Origin: Isoetes taiwanensis
Lineage: Eukaryota > Streptophyta > Lycopodiopsida > Isoetales > Isoetaceae
NCBI GenBank assembly: GCA_021234155.1
Contig: JAJEKV010000001.1
Location: 24,043,189 to 24,107,188, forward strand
Direction of reading: 5' to 3'
Length of the DNA: 64,000 bases
Of this stretch, positions 43,041 through 54,244 are shown piece after piece. A program made the position numbers and the translations under genes. Under the pieces are notes generated by a model. That model was not told the origin of the DNA, did not search any database, and saw only the letters and a program-made list of their open reading frames with translations. Positions within the stretch are counted from its first letter, which is position 1. Each line of letters begins with the position of its first letter.

Positions 43041-44386
43041 ATGGAGAGAAAACATATTATTGCAATTGCAGCTTTCATATACTACTGGTTCAAGAAATTT
43101 TTGGATGATACTTCTATTGCAGCTGCAACCGCTTTACATTCTTGGATGCAGGATTCTCAAATTTTGATTGAAGGACTTGATGGCAGAATGGATAGAGACG
43201 TCAACATTTGGGCTTACAAGAGGCCCGATCTCTTCATGGACGTCGCTTTGATGGGATCATACAGCAATCACATGTTTAAAAGACGGGTAAGAGTTTCTAG
43301 AGCCACATTTCGATATATTTGTGAAGCTTTGGGACCAGTTTTAAAATGAGAGGATACAAGGATGCGTCTTGCTGTGCCAGTGGAGAAGAAGGTATGTATT
43401 GCTTTGTCAAGATTAGCAACAGAAAACACCTTGAGAGACATAGGTGATTCTTATGGCATATGTGAAACAACCTCACAGCGGGCAGTTGTTGAATTTTGTG
43501 GTGCTGTTAAAGAACACTTAGAACCACTGCGTATTAGGTGGCCCTCAGTTAAGAGAATGGAACAGCTTGCAAAGGATTTTGAGAAAATGAGATGCATTCC
43601 TTTCGTTGTTGGAGCAGTTGATGGATGCCATCTACCAATTATTGCTTCAAGTGACAATCCTCAGGATTACTTTAACAGGAAAGGTTTTCACTCAGTACTC
43701 CTTCGGGCTATAGTTTCATCGGATTGTTATGTGTGGGATTATGATGTCGGATGGGCTGGTAGTATCTATGATTGGAAGCTATTTCAACAGTCAAAAGCAG
43801 GCCAGCGTGCATTGTCGGCGATGCAGCTTATCCACCCAGGCCTTGGATGCTGCCACCATACAAGGGACATAAGGATGGCTTGACTGATATGCAATCAAAT
43901 TGGAATTATGTCCAATCTTCTACTCGGATGCCTATTGAATGCACATTTGGCCAGTTGAAGGCAAGGTTTTTAATTTTGATGAAGAGAGTGGATATGTTAT
44001 TGCATAATGTTCCAGATATGGTATCAGCATGTCTAGTCCTTCATAATCTTTGTATTAGACACCAGGATTCCTTTGACGCTTCTTGGATTGATGAGGCTAC
44101 AGAGGAGATGCAAAGAAGTATTGAGAATGAAAAGCTAACCAAAAGATATGCCAAGTTACTCAAAAGGCGCCAGCTACCAAACACTGAGATAGCACAAGCA
44201 GCTTGCTACAACATACATCGAGTAAAAGGCGTTTCGTTGAATCCACTGGAAGCTCTAGAGAGAGCTTTGAAAGAGGATGATGAGGGTGAGGGTGAAATGC
44301 AAAAGAGAATGAAATCAAATAAAACTCAAGCAGAAATGACTGCTGACAATACTAGCAGAAGAAATGCCATTGCCAAAGCAATGTAA
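43041..44386 (+). pseudogene. PIF/Harbinger DDE transposase (DDE_Tnp_4 type), inactivated
   Basis: The frame begins MERKHIIAIAAFIYYWFKKF at 43041, as usual for plant Harbinger transposases. A helix-turn-helix-like segment with LRDIGDSYGICETTSQRAV lies near 43430-43490. Catalytic blocks: VVGAVDGCHLPI (first D, about 43610), WDYDVGWAGSIYDWKLF (second region, about 43740), GDAAYPPRPW (about 43815) and IECTFGQLKARF (glutamate block, about 43935). A TGA at 43347-43349 interrupts the frame after ALGPVLK, and a frameshift near 43800 separates the middle from the C-terminal part. A repaired protein would be near 450 residues, normal for the family. The acidic triad is still readable, so decay is moderate. 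Confidence 0.88.
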
Positions 44387-44389
44387 GAT

Positions 44390-45590
44390 AAGAAGATTAC
44401 AGAGCTAGTTGCTCATGTTTTTAGAACTCCATCTCCTTGATTATGAATGCTTAATCCTCAGTGTTATGATTTACTTGAGTTGGCTTAATTAATTCAATGT
44501 TTTTGGAGTAGTTTTTTTTTACAATTATCAATAGAATGTTGATTAGTGAAAATGGGAGAAGAAGTCTGATGCAAATTTAAGAATATGAGATATCTGGACT
44601 TGCTCTTAGAGTTTAGTAGCTCTCTTAGTCTAGATGTGATTGAATAAGGATTTACAATTGAGTTTAGTTGTGCTGGAAAACAGAGTAGGCATTAGTTGCA
44701 TGTGTTGTTGCAACTTTTCCAAAAACTGTGACAGAAAAGGTGCTTCTCTTTGGAATGCATTACCTCGAGTTATATTGGTCAAATTGCGTGATTTCGGTTG
44801 TTTTGGAAAGTAGACTCTCAGTTGGTCATTTTTATGCTTTAAATTGCAAAATTCCGATCTCTGTACAGGGAGAACGACCCTTCCAAAGTCGGCCAATTTT
44901 CTGATACAATTTTACCATTTTCAGAGAACAATTTTCTGTGTCTTTACAAAACAAATTTCTGTTTGTTGAACACTTGCTACAGCATCTTAGGCCAAGTAAT
45001 GATGATGCCCAGGTGTTAATTGATGCATTTCTCTTTTGAATGTGTCATGTTCTCTTTTTTGCTTATATGATATTTTGAATCATCTGGACATTTTAGCTAT
45101 TGAAGATAAATATGCAACGCTCCCTCCAAAAGAAGAGACCATCAATGATCCAACTAACCCAAAACATTACTAAGAAGGAATAGCTGAGTTTAATGCAATG
45201 CAGAAAGGATCCTTCCTTGACATGAAATTTCTGTCATAAGGAGCAGGAAATGAGGAAGGACTGCTGTCATATTTCCTTATTCTTTGATCTTGCATAATCG
45301 TGAGATCCCTGGTTTCATAAATGAAAGGAGTCTTGTTGTGGAGTTGATTCTTTTTCCATGCCAAGTTTAATGTGGAATCTTAAGCATAACCATGTAAGAA
45401 TATCATAAAAATGTGCCTGAGACAATATCTCGATATGTCTAATATTGATAAATGAAATGATAAACATAATAAAAAATATAAACCAATTGAAAGTCTTAAA
45501 AAAGGCTCAATGCTCAAATGCTCAATGCTCAAGTCTATAACTAACTGCAAGAAATTAATAAAACCCAGCAGCCACCTTGAAGATTGAATC
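44390..45590. other. Interior of the Harbinger element between its two genes
   Basis: No further gene is recognised between the converging transposase and Myb-like genes. The 88-codon minus frame at 44630-44896 has no known motif. This should hold the 3' ends of both transcripts. Confidence 0.45.
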
Positions 45591-45596
45591 GTGTAT

Positions 45597-46830
45597 TCAT
45601 AGCTTCCTCACAAGCTCAGCAAAGAACTCCTTCACTGATTCTGCAATTTCAATTTTTTTGGACTCCCAATTCCCAAATGCTTCAATCAATTCTTTTCTTC
45701 CTTCCCTGATTTCACTTAAAAGCAAGTTTCTCTTCGCATTTGCCTTCAACCGTGTCCTTGAGCCTTCACTCTCTACTTTCTCATCCTTCACCTCCGTCAC
45801 CTCTTTTACATCAGCATTAACATCTTCTTTGTCAGAGGAAATTGAACCTCCATGCACAGCTTTTGTAATGTTTGCACGAGTGTCCATGTACTCGTCAATT
45901 AAATCATACCAAGGGCCTCCACGATGATCATTCCCAGACACAGAATTCCATGCCTTTTGAGTTGTAAATTCCTGTATGGATCAAGTAACGATAGACAAAA
46001 AACAACATACTGAAGTTTCTTAAAAATAAACAATGATAAACAAATAAAGTACAAACAAAACGAAGATAAACGAATAGAGATTATTATTGAAGTTTATCAA
46101 AATGTACTTTCTCACCTTGAATAAACTGCTCCACCGCTTGCGACAAGCTTCATGATCCTTGTTAAAATCAGGATGTTGAGCAACTAGCTTCACTAACACG
46201 GACCTCCATAGATTAACTCCTTGCTTGGGAGGTTTCGAAAATTCTTCTTGCATTTCTCCATGCACGTGAATGAGAGATACAGTCCAATTATCTTCCCATC
46301 TCGTCTTTGTGGATTTCTCTGCTGAATTATCTTCCTGTCCTTCAAGGTCTACAACTACAGCTTGTTTTTTCTTTTCTTTCTGTGGTGTCTCTTCTTTTAG
46401 AGGTCTGCCACGTTTTTTCTTTGGAGCAGGGGCAGTAGCAGCAGAAGGGATTTTTAGGACATCAATACTAGCAGGCTGAGTTGAGAGATGAGCAGATTGA
46501 GTTGGGAGATGAACAGTACTCATTGATGCAGAAGAAACTCCAGCAAATGAAGCACCAGAGTGTGGCTCCAAGAGTTTGCAGGGAGTCCATGACTATTGAA
46601 AACGTGAATGGCTGATGAAGAATGACTTCCAGCCATGGATGCTGGAATGGTAGGATTCATCAATAACGAAGTAAAATTCGGTGCAATTTGACCAATTCAT
46701 GTTGCCATAGCAGTGGAGAAAGTAGGCTGATAGGGAATGTAATTCAAACCTGATGGAAGAATAGAAGCACCTGCATGTGTCGGGGATTGTGAGGACGGCA
46801 CAAACTCATATTCCTGGAATTCTTCCATGG
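45597..46830 (-). pseudogene. Harbinger Myb/SANT-like (ORF1) protein gene, inactivated
   Basis: This is the partner gene of the Harbinger transposase; such proteins bind element ends and help the transposase enter the nucleus. On the minus strand the likely start is MEEFQEYEFVPSSQ at about 46830. A stop at about 46697 and a frameshift near 46570 break the first exon. The exon then reads PAPKKKRGRPLKEE (an AT-hook-like, basic stretch), then TRWEDNWTVSLIHVHGEMQE...DFNKDHEACRKRWSSLFK, a trihelix/Myb-like DNA-binding domain. A GT donor follows at 46115 (exon end 46116) and an acceptor gives exon 2 from 45971. Exon 2 encodes a Trp-containing GGPWYDLIDEYM and an acidic, charged coiled region ending at 45597. 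Confidence 0.75.
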
Positions 46831-47169
46831 AAATTCTGTCTTTCTTGCAAGATTTGGCAAACTTCACCGCCAATCCAACTAATACAATATCCCCTGAATA
46901 GCCTGCCAAAACGTAGAACATCATCGACAGTGCTGAGATGGATGCTGTTGGTGCTGAGATGGATGCTATTGCCATCGATTTATCATTATACCGGGCAATA
47001 TTGCCCGGTAGAGAAAAAATTCAACGGCAGCATAAAATTTTATGCCAAGTAGGAGTCTACCGCCCTCAATGGAAAGACGCCCAAACTGCCGTCGATGCCG
47101 TGGAGTTTTTTAATTGGAGTTCATGTTAATTTTTTGTTGTCGTTGCCGTTAATGGAAATTCGGCCTTAG

Positions 47170-49015
47170 TTAATTAATTTCAACTAAATAATTCTTCTTG
47201 AATATTTCTAGAAAATAACATTTTAAACATGCAGAGGTTATCTTAGATGAAAATTTAATTCTAAATAGATTAAGGTGAAGATTAGTTCAGAAAGAGATTT
47301 TATACTTCAATAACTATCATACTTTTATCTAAAAATAAATTAAATGAATTTTTGAAATCAGAAAGAGTTGAAAATACATATAATCTTATCATGGCGTTCT
47401 ATGAGATTTGAATAAGTCCAAATTTTTATTAAATATCCAGCATTGTAAATAGACTTTGGCAGGTTTTTAAATTTCTAGCATGGAAATATGTATAATGAAG
47501 AATTGTGTAGTAATAGTATAGATATAGTATAGGAATTCTTTTTTTCTTTTTTACGTTTAGATATAGTATTCCTATCTTTTTATTTGGCATTCGAATGCGA
47601 GTTGGTGTATCGTTTTTAAGTGTGTTGGACATGTAGAATTTGCAAGATCAAGTGACTAACTATGTTGCGAATGCCTTACCCAATATTTGCAACTTCAGTA
47701 ACTCATATTTACAAACACAACATTTACTATGTGTATATATTAACACATTTAGTGGTTCGAAATAATTTCAAACAAAATTAACCTAATTCCTAATCTAGTT
47801 CCAACCAATTCTTATTTGTATCTCTAATTAAACTAAGGATACTCAAAATAAAGCCTGCTAAATATCCTCATGTACATATACTATTAGGCTTTATCCAAGC
47901 AATATTATTCTTAACAAAAGCAAAAGACAGGTATAAATCTCCTCCCTATGGACCCTATGACTAGTAAATATATTTTGAAACCCAAAACAAGATTCGCCTC
48001 TCTTATTTCCTTCATTGTAGTTAGCTATATGAATCGTTTAAAACGTTAAAATATAGGATTCGGCAACCATTTAAACGGCAGCGCTTACATCATTAGAGAA
48101 GCATGTTTTAGCCTGGAATGTAAACAAAGCTTCACACAAAAAGAATGCTTACAATTGTTGCATGTTCTAGTCTACTATACAATTGCAGACCCCCGAGAAC
48201 TCAAATTTACCTGTCGTGAAGGAGCCAATGTTAGGACATAAAAATCATCAACGATCTGCAGTGGAAACCAGAAGATATAATGCCTGAAGCTCAGTATATA
48301 ACCACTTTAGCAATGAAAGATATGGAAAAGAGATAATACTGTCTCAGAGTCCAAGTTGTTGCTCAAAATTGTTGATATTTCAGAAGCAACAGCCCCCAAT
48401 TCAGACACGTCTTCCAAACATAACATTAAAGAATGCAGCAAAACTCCTATGTCAGTTGGCCCATTTTTTGCACTATTGGCTAGTGCCTTAAACTATCTAT
48501 GAATAACTCAGCCTCAACTAGCTTCCTTCATTATGCTGAAAAGAGAACAAAGACGCTTCTGACGTCAGCTTATCCCTTTCCAAAATTGAATCATAAGCAA
48601 ATGCCTCACTTCATCAATGACCATTTCCTCAAACAACAAACTATGTTGGTCTGCATTTGAAACATGCATATAGACCCCATTTTTGCATGCCATGCCATGT
48701 TGTACATCCTCAAATGGTATACTACTGTAGTCCCCTGGTATACTTTAAAGAATTTACGTTGTCTCAATCTTAAGATTTAGTACCGTGTAGCATGTCCTCT
48801 GTTGTCGTATAAATTGCAGGCTCCATGGCAGATTCAACATCTACTGATAACAAAACACACAATGAATTATCCTTTATACAACAATTCATCCAAGTGAAAA
48901 TTAGATATGCATCTGAATTCTACATTTTCTTCTTGGTTTTTTTAACATATCTTAACATATATAAAGCAGTACCCTTTTTTGTTTGATGCTAATATTTTTT
49001 CTCCAGGAAAAAACC
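47170..49015. other. AT-rich spacer, possible unrecognised gene relic
   Basis: The first part is very AT-rich. At about 48300-48500 the minus strand can be read as a helical-looking stretch (NGPTDIGVLLHSLMLCLEDV and following), with stops on both sides; I do not recognise it. A repeat shared with 55193-55269 lies at 48012-48091. Confidence 0.35.
48012..48091 (+). repeat. Dispersed repeat, copy 1 (pairs with 55193-55269)
   Basis: About 75 bp including ATGAATCGTTTAAAAC and AGGATTCGGCAACCATTTAA recurs at 55193-55269 in the same orientation with a few differences. It does not belong to an element I can name. Confidence 0.6.
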
Positions 49016-49020
49016 TCAGG

Positions 49021-49073
49021 GCGACACGTGGATAACTTTCTAAAGCGACGACACGTGGATGACTTCCTAAAGC
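49021..49073. promoter_or_regulatory. 27-bp tandem duplication with two ACACGTGG (G-box/ABRE-like) motifs
   Basis: ACACGTGGAT at 49024 and again at 49051 are parts of a 27-bp unit ending CTAAAGC. ACACGTGG is a classic plant G-box/ABRE core bound by bZIP and bHLH factors, and a close pair is typical of responsive promoters. What it would drive is unclear; the PNG1-like fragment lies 2.4 kb downstream. Confidence 0.45.
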
Positions 49074-50160
49074 GTTAAAAAGGAAGGATGGGAAAGAAGC
49101 TTTCTTCTTCCGCTAGCAATCCGGTCATTGCTCGGTTCGACCCTTTCTTGCTTTGCAAGCAAGCCTTCAAGCAAGCTCTGATTTTCCAGTGAAGTCTTTA
49201 GCTCTTCGGTCTTCAAGGAAGAACGTGGCAAGCATAAAGAGAAATATGCCCTCAGCAAAGTTTTCTGCCGCCATAGCCTCTCCGCTGCCATAGCCCGTGG
49301 TCGTGAATGGCCAACGTGTTCCTTGCTTATGCCTTGCATGTCCATGACCCAACAGAAAAGAAACTTCAGTGGAGGTGCCGGAGAGCTGAATTTCTTCTCT
49401 TGCAGATCTGAGGCTAATAATGCTGATCTACTTCTTCAAGTGAAAGTTATGTTCTCTAAACTCCTAACCTAATTGTTTGCATATTTTCTTAAATAATGTG
49501 CTCTTGAAGAATGAACTGCCGTTTTAGTAGCTCTGTTATGGGCGCCCAATGTATTTGAAGTTTATTTTCAGAAGGCAGCGATGGCAAAGTTAGATATTTT
49601 GCTGTGTCCGATTTTAACTGTTGCAGATGTATCTTCACAGTGTTATGCTTCAATACCGCATACATATGTGCTCTAGCTTTATGCTCTGCCCCATTTTGAC
49701 TATTTTTTTCATTCGAGCCTTATTTTGGAAATTCATCCCCATTCCGCATGTTCAACTCCATGCATATTCATTTTTCCATTCTGTAAAACATGACTCTGCA
49801 AGGCAAGCCTTGATTAGAAACTTTGAGAAAGAAAGATTGCAACGGTTTAGAATTGCAATGCCATATGTTTAAGGGCAAGTGAGAGGAACGCTGCAAAATT
49901 TTAGCTGGTTGACTGTCTTATGGTTTATTCTCTCGATCTTCCAGATATCTGTTTTGAGCGATGCCTATCGCTTCATCTCTACATTTGGCTCCCTCTCAGT
50001 ATGTTACATTTTGGCTAATGAAGAGCAAATTGCGGTTGAGAGACGGCAAAACAGTGCTTCTGCCTCAGCACCACAAAGACCCCAAGGCTCTGCTATAACT
50101 AGAGCTCTGAGGCGATAGATTACTCCTCTCCGGATTTCGCACTGCCCAATTGATGAAATC

Positions 50161-50485
50161 AAATGGTTGTATGCATTATGGCAGTGCAATGGAAGAAGAA
50201 TCTGGCAATGACCATGGCATCGTGGAGCAGTCTCTCTCCAATTGTAACGCAAGCCCAAAAGCTTCTGTACCAGTGCATGAGAATCGGAGTAGAAGATGCC
50301 AGGGTAATCTTTGCATGGTTATTATTTTGAAGGATAATAATAGGTCATGTGTGCATCATGGCAGTGCAATGGAAGAAGGATCCGGCAACGACCATGGCAC
50401 CATGCAGCAGTCTGTCTCTTCAATTGTAAGGTAAGCCCACAAGCTTATGTACTGGTGCATGAGAATCATAGTAGAAGATGCCTGT
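50161..50485. repeat. 180-bp tandem duplication
   Basis: CATGGCAGTGCAATGGAAGAAG-type sequence starts near 50176 and again near 50356, with further matching blocks (GACCATGGCA, GCAGTCT, AGCCCA.AAGCTT, GTGCATGAGAATC) up to about 50470. The offset is 180 bp, with moderate divergence. Both copies are open in the same plus frame for part of their length (GSAMEE.SGNDHG), so they may once have been coding. Confidence 0.7.
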
Positions 50486-51274
50486 GTTTTTGTTAGGTTT
50501 CATTGCCTTGATAAGCAGGGTAACATAATCCTGCATGATACAGTGGAACACAAATCTCACAGATCTGCATCATCTCAGGAGCATATTGAATGGCACAGCC
50601 TTGGGCTGTTTCCATTCCGGCGCACTGCCAAATATCCTGTGTATGCAATTCTTATTCCAACAATCTTCCTACTCCTAGTGAGTGTATTGAAATTTCCATT
50701 GCACTGTTATGGAAGAAAAGCTGCTTTTAGAAGGAAAAGGTGCAAATTTGTATGTTTGCTCTCTTTTAGCAGAGGGTTCTAGTTCTAGATTTTGTAGTTT
50801 TTTCTTTCTGTGATTCCTAGTTTCCAAGACAGAGATAAGCATATTATGTAGATAGATCTCAGAGAACTGCTCACAAACTTGGGTTATGTTTTATACACTA
50901 TTTTTGTGAGACTCCTTTTCAGCTCAACTACGTACAATTTTGTTTCACATTCTTCCATTATGCCCTATTTATTTCATTTTGCATTTGGTTTACAGGTCCA
51001 GGAATTTTCCAGGCGATTTCTAAGCAGGCGATTTCAAGCCTATGTATGCTTTCATATTTTCAGTATGTGGAGGAAGATTGGCTTGCAAGTCTAAGAGGTC
51101 GCTCTCTGCCCAGAAAGCAACGTTTGTCTTAACGTTTGTCCAACCCAAGCATGTGATGGATCTTTATTTGGTTTTGTGCCTTCTGTTCCAGGAAGCCATG
51201 CGCCAACAAAGACCTGAAAATGTCGTTTTTGGATGTGTATAGCATGCAACATCACCGAGACAACACATCTTGAT

Positions 51275-51362
51275 GGCAATTCCATCTCAGGTATTTTCCA
51301 GACGATTTCTAAGCAGGCAATTCCATCTCAGGTATTTTCCAGACGATTTCTAAGCAGGCAAT
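51275..51362. repeat. 41-bp tandem duplication
   Basis: GGCAATTCCATCTCAGGTAT begins at 51275 and at 51316. Each copy continues with TTTTCCAGACGATTTCTAAG. A more diverged copy (GAATTTTCCAGGCGATTTCT) lies upstream at about 51001-51030. Confidence 0.8.
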
Positions 51363-51438
51363 TTCAATAACCTATACCAAACCCATATCATATGGGTTGC
51401 TGACCTGGTTATTGTTCCTCCGCTTCCGTCTAAGGACA

Positions 51439-52214
51439 ATGGATATCCGTGGTCGATCAGATCTGGATAGCAAATTACAGTATTATGTGGATCAAGTAAT
51501 AGCGGTACGTCTCATCTTTGCTTCTTAATCTCAATTCCCCTAGATGTTTTAATAATTCCACTTTTCTCAGTATGATGACCCTTTACGTCAAAGTGCTGCC
51601 TTGGAGATGATCCCTTTCAATGATCTGAAGAAGAAGGCTGTTGTTGCACTGGCTAAGGCATGCTTCATTTATTGAATTTGGAATCATGGATTTACAACGT
51701 TAATTTCCTAATTGAGGGAAATTGACTCTGCTTTGATCTGCAGGAGCGTAACTTTGATCCAAGCAGACCCGAAATTGAGCATTCTGTGCTAGTGCAACTT
51801 TTGTACTGGTTCAAGTCACATTTCAGGTTTTCTTTCTTCTTCTTCTTAACAAGCAAACATGATTAGAAGGTATAATGCTAATGTCAATTGTTGCAAAAAC
51901 TTCAAATGCACCATATGGTTTTTCTCTCTTCCGTATTTCATTTAGATAATACTGTTATGGATAAGCTTTTTTTGTTCAATTCGATTCTTTGTCTACGACT
52001 TTGTGCTAAGACCTGCCAAGGAAAGCCAGAAGATCTCTTCTAACAAGTAGACTTTTTGCTCGTATGTGCATCTGATGGTCCTCATTGTTGTTACCTCAGA
52101 TGGGTAAACTCACCTCCATGTATCTTCTGCGAATCTGAAACAATTTCAATTGGTCATGGACCTCCAAGTTCAGAAGATCTGCTTTATGGAGCAAATCGGG
52201 TTGAAGTCTTTTGG
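51439..52214 (+). pseudogene. Peptide:N-glycanase (PNG1-like) gene fragment
   Basis: Four plus-strand exons match the middle of plant PNG1, the cytosolic enzyme that removes N-glycans from misfolded glycoproteins. Exon a ends at 51504 (LDSKLQYYVDQVIA); b is 51571-51657 (YDDPLRQSAALEMIPFNDLK...VALAK); c is 51744-51826 (ERNFDPSRPEIEHS..LYWFKSHF); d starts at 52100 (RWVNSPPCIFC...GHGPPSSEDLLYGANRVEVFWC). Phases agree throughout. The intron after exon b starts GC rather than GT (AAG/GCATGC). Exon d carries the first CxxC of the zinc site, but the second CxxC and the transglutaminase core with the catalytic Cys-His-Asp were not found downstream. The N-terminal ubiquitin-like region is also missing. 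It is a truncated, non-functional fragment unless far-off exons exist. Confidence 0.7.
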
Positions 52215-52279
52215 TGTGTTTGGAATCTTTTCTTGAGTATCCTTCTTGACAACATTTTGAATATTCAACGTTAGCAACC

Positions 52280-53960
52280 GCAATTTTGACAAGGCTACTA
52301 GCTTGGTTACTACTATGCAGTTGCAACCTTTGTAATAGTATCACACGGTTTCCCGTTATAATGAACCTTTAAAGGTTGAGGTCTTTATTTAATTTGCACA
52401 TTTGGCATTTACGTCTAGACGAGGACTCACCATTTCTTTCATTATAGCTGATGGGTTAAGTTAGCTTTATTTATAGACTGGATAGGAATTTGCAAAAATG
52501 GGCACATTATTCAATGATAGCAAATCATACAGTAGCACTAGGGTTGCCGAATGTTGTTGTTGAACATAAAGAAGGGATTGAAGCTGTGCATCTAACTATA
52601 GGGCATATTGTATGTAAGTTATCCATCCCATTGGTTTTGATCTAAGCTTCAAAATATTGCACATAGGTAATGTCTCCAAAATTTTATTTGCAATAACTAT
52701 TATTCCCATGACTTGTGTGGGCTAAGGTACTAGCACTAGCATTATGGATACTTTATTTACTATATGCATAGGCTCTGCTATTTCGAAAATTTTCAAATCT
52801 TTCTGTTTTTTGGCAATGAGCTATTTCAATTCTTCTAGCGGATTCTAAGTTCAAAAATATTTTACGATACGGCTTCGACGGGGAAGGTTGCATGGAAACA
52901 TCAATGGAGACAGAGTATTGGACCATGTCCGGTAGTGCATGCAATTTATTTTATAGTCCTCTCTATCCCTAGATTTATAGTGGTTTTGTATAGGGAATTA
53001 AAAAGAAAAATGTTCTCCAATGTCTAACTTCTAAAAACCTTAGTGTATCATGGATATAGGCGCGACATTGTTCTTATGTAGATTTTGTTACGGTGGCGTG
53101 CACTTTTAGAGCAATAATTTATGGCACTAACAATCTGATTTTGACATAGATATGAAGAAATGAAGCATGAGTAAAAGCTTCTAGCATGTCATAGATGTTG
53201 ATGTTTAAATTCCTTCACCTGAGACGGTCCATCGATAACTATGCTTTACATGTCTAGGGGTTCGTTCTACTTCTATTTCTTGATAAAGAGATGTATTCGT
53301 TTCCAATGGGTTCTTGTCGTTAGTGGTTGCAATGTGTTATCGATGAAATGTTTCCTTTTATTAATTCATGTTATTTACACAAGTATAAGATGCTTTGAAA
53401 GTCAATCCGGTTAATGGTTGGCCGGGAACGAAAATATGAGACACTTCTTAGGATTGACATGTAACTACATCTATGCTTCAATCAAGGCAAAGTAGCGATG
53501 AACCAAGCATTACCGATGCTTACGTACATATATGATTCGGGAAAGCTATGATTGATAATATCACGGATTATGGTCTAAACATAATGAAGCCACCCGGTTA
53601 CTCTATCGGCCTTTAGCATATTGTTTGATATAAATGAAGCAAATGAGATTTGGATCTGAGGTAATGTAGCCATTGTATGTGTTTTTGATAATAATAGCTT
53701 TATTCCATTGCGGACACACTTCTATGGCGAGCTACAACGGATGGAACATACCCATTGGAATCAATGTGCCAAAACAATGTATTCTTCTCTTAGCACGATT
53801 TGCAGGCCTTTTGCCTCTTAGGTGTTGGAGTAGCATTTGTAAAAAGATATGTCTACTTATCTTCCAAAACAAATATTGACTATTTGTAGATTCCAAAGTG
53901 TGTAAAAAGGAATGTTCAAAAATGTGTGATGATATTATGTGAGATCTTATTGTCATGAGA
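52280..53960. other. Spacer downstream of the PNG1-like fragment
   Basis: One short plus-strand stretch at about 52515-52608 reads NHTVALGLPNVVVEHKEGIE, which looks protein-like but is not recognised and has no continuation. The rest holds no gene that I can see. Confidence 0.35.
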
Positions 53961-53968
53961 CAGCACTT

Positions 53969-54160
53969 TTCTATTGTTCAGGCGCTAGAACACAGGTTCT
54001 ATTGTTCAGGCGCTAGAACACAGGGTCATAAAGTGCAGGTTCAACTCTTGCATGTCCAATGTTGTTGCAATATAAGTGAGAGGATTAGGATAAATAGGAA
54101 GGGCATAAAGTGCAGGTTCTCCTGCATGTTGATGCAATATACATGAGAGGATTAGGAGGA
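53969..54160. repeat. Cluster of direct repeats next to the CACTA-like end
   Basis: TCTATTGTTCAGGCGCTAGA occurs at 53970 and 53998 (28-bp unit). CATAAAGTGCAGGTTC occurs near 54025 and 54102, and GTGAGAGGATTAGGA / ATGAGAGGATTAGGA near 54075 and 54143, giving a second unit of roughly 70-77 bp. Their position just inside the end at 54192-54240 fits the subterminal repeats that CACTA transposases bind. Confidence 0.6.
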
Positions 54161-54191
54161 GTGATTTGCTTCTCTATTTACACGTTGTGGG

Positions 54192-54240
54192 AAAGAGAAA
54201 TGTTCGCGGCGGCCTTGGCCGCCGCGATAAATTTCTTGTA
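54192..54240 (-). mobile_element. CACTA-like (EnSpm) transposon end, inward-facing to the left
   Basis: Read on the minus strand it gives TACAAGAAATTTATCGCGGC, the palindrome GGCGGCCAAGGCCGCC, then GCGAACATTTCTCTTT. It is nearly identical to the inward-reading end at 25571-25618. The outermost bases are again not a perfect CACTA. Confidence 0.5.
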
Positions 54241-54244
54241 CTAA

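Larger units (their letters stand above)
42843..47165. mobile_element. PIF/Harbinger DNA transposon, complete ends, two decayed genes
   Basis: A 4323-bp element is flanked by TTA on both sides (42840-42842 and 47166-47168), the typical TWA target duplication of PIF/Harbinger elements. The left end GGCCGGATTTCCACTAAACG and the inward-read right end GGCCGAATTTCCATTAACGG are imperfect terminal inverted repeats of about 20-25 bp. Inside are the two genes expected of an autonomous element: a DDE transposase on plus and a Myb/SANT-like protein on minus, converging toward the middle. Both carry inactivating changes. Confidence 0.9.
49080..51430. other. Region upstream of the PNG1-like fragment, local duplications only
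   Basis: Short plus-strand frames (for example 49879-50118 with a hydrophobic N-terminus and 50447-50782) are not recognised. The expected ubiquitin-like N-terminal exons of PNG1 were not found. Two tandem duplications here are listed separately. Confidence 0.35.
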
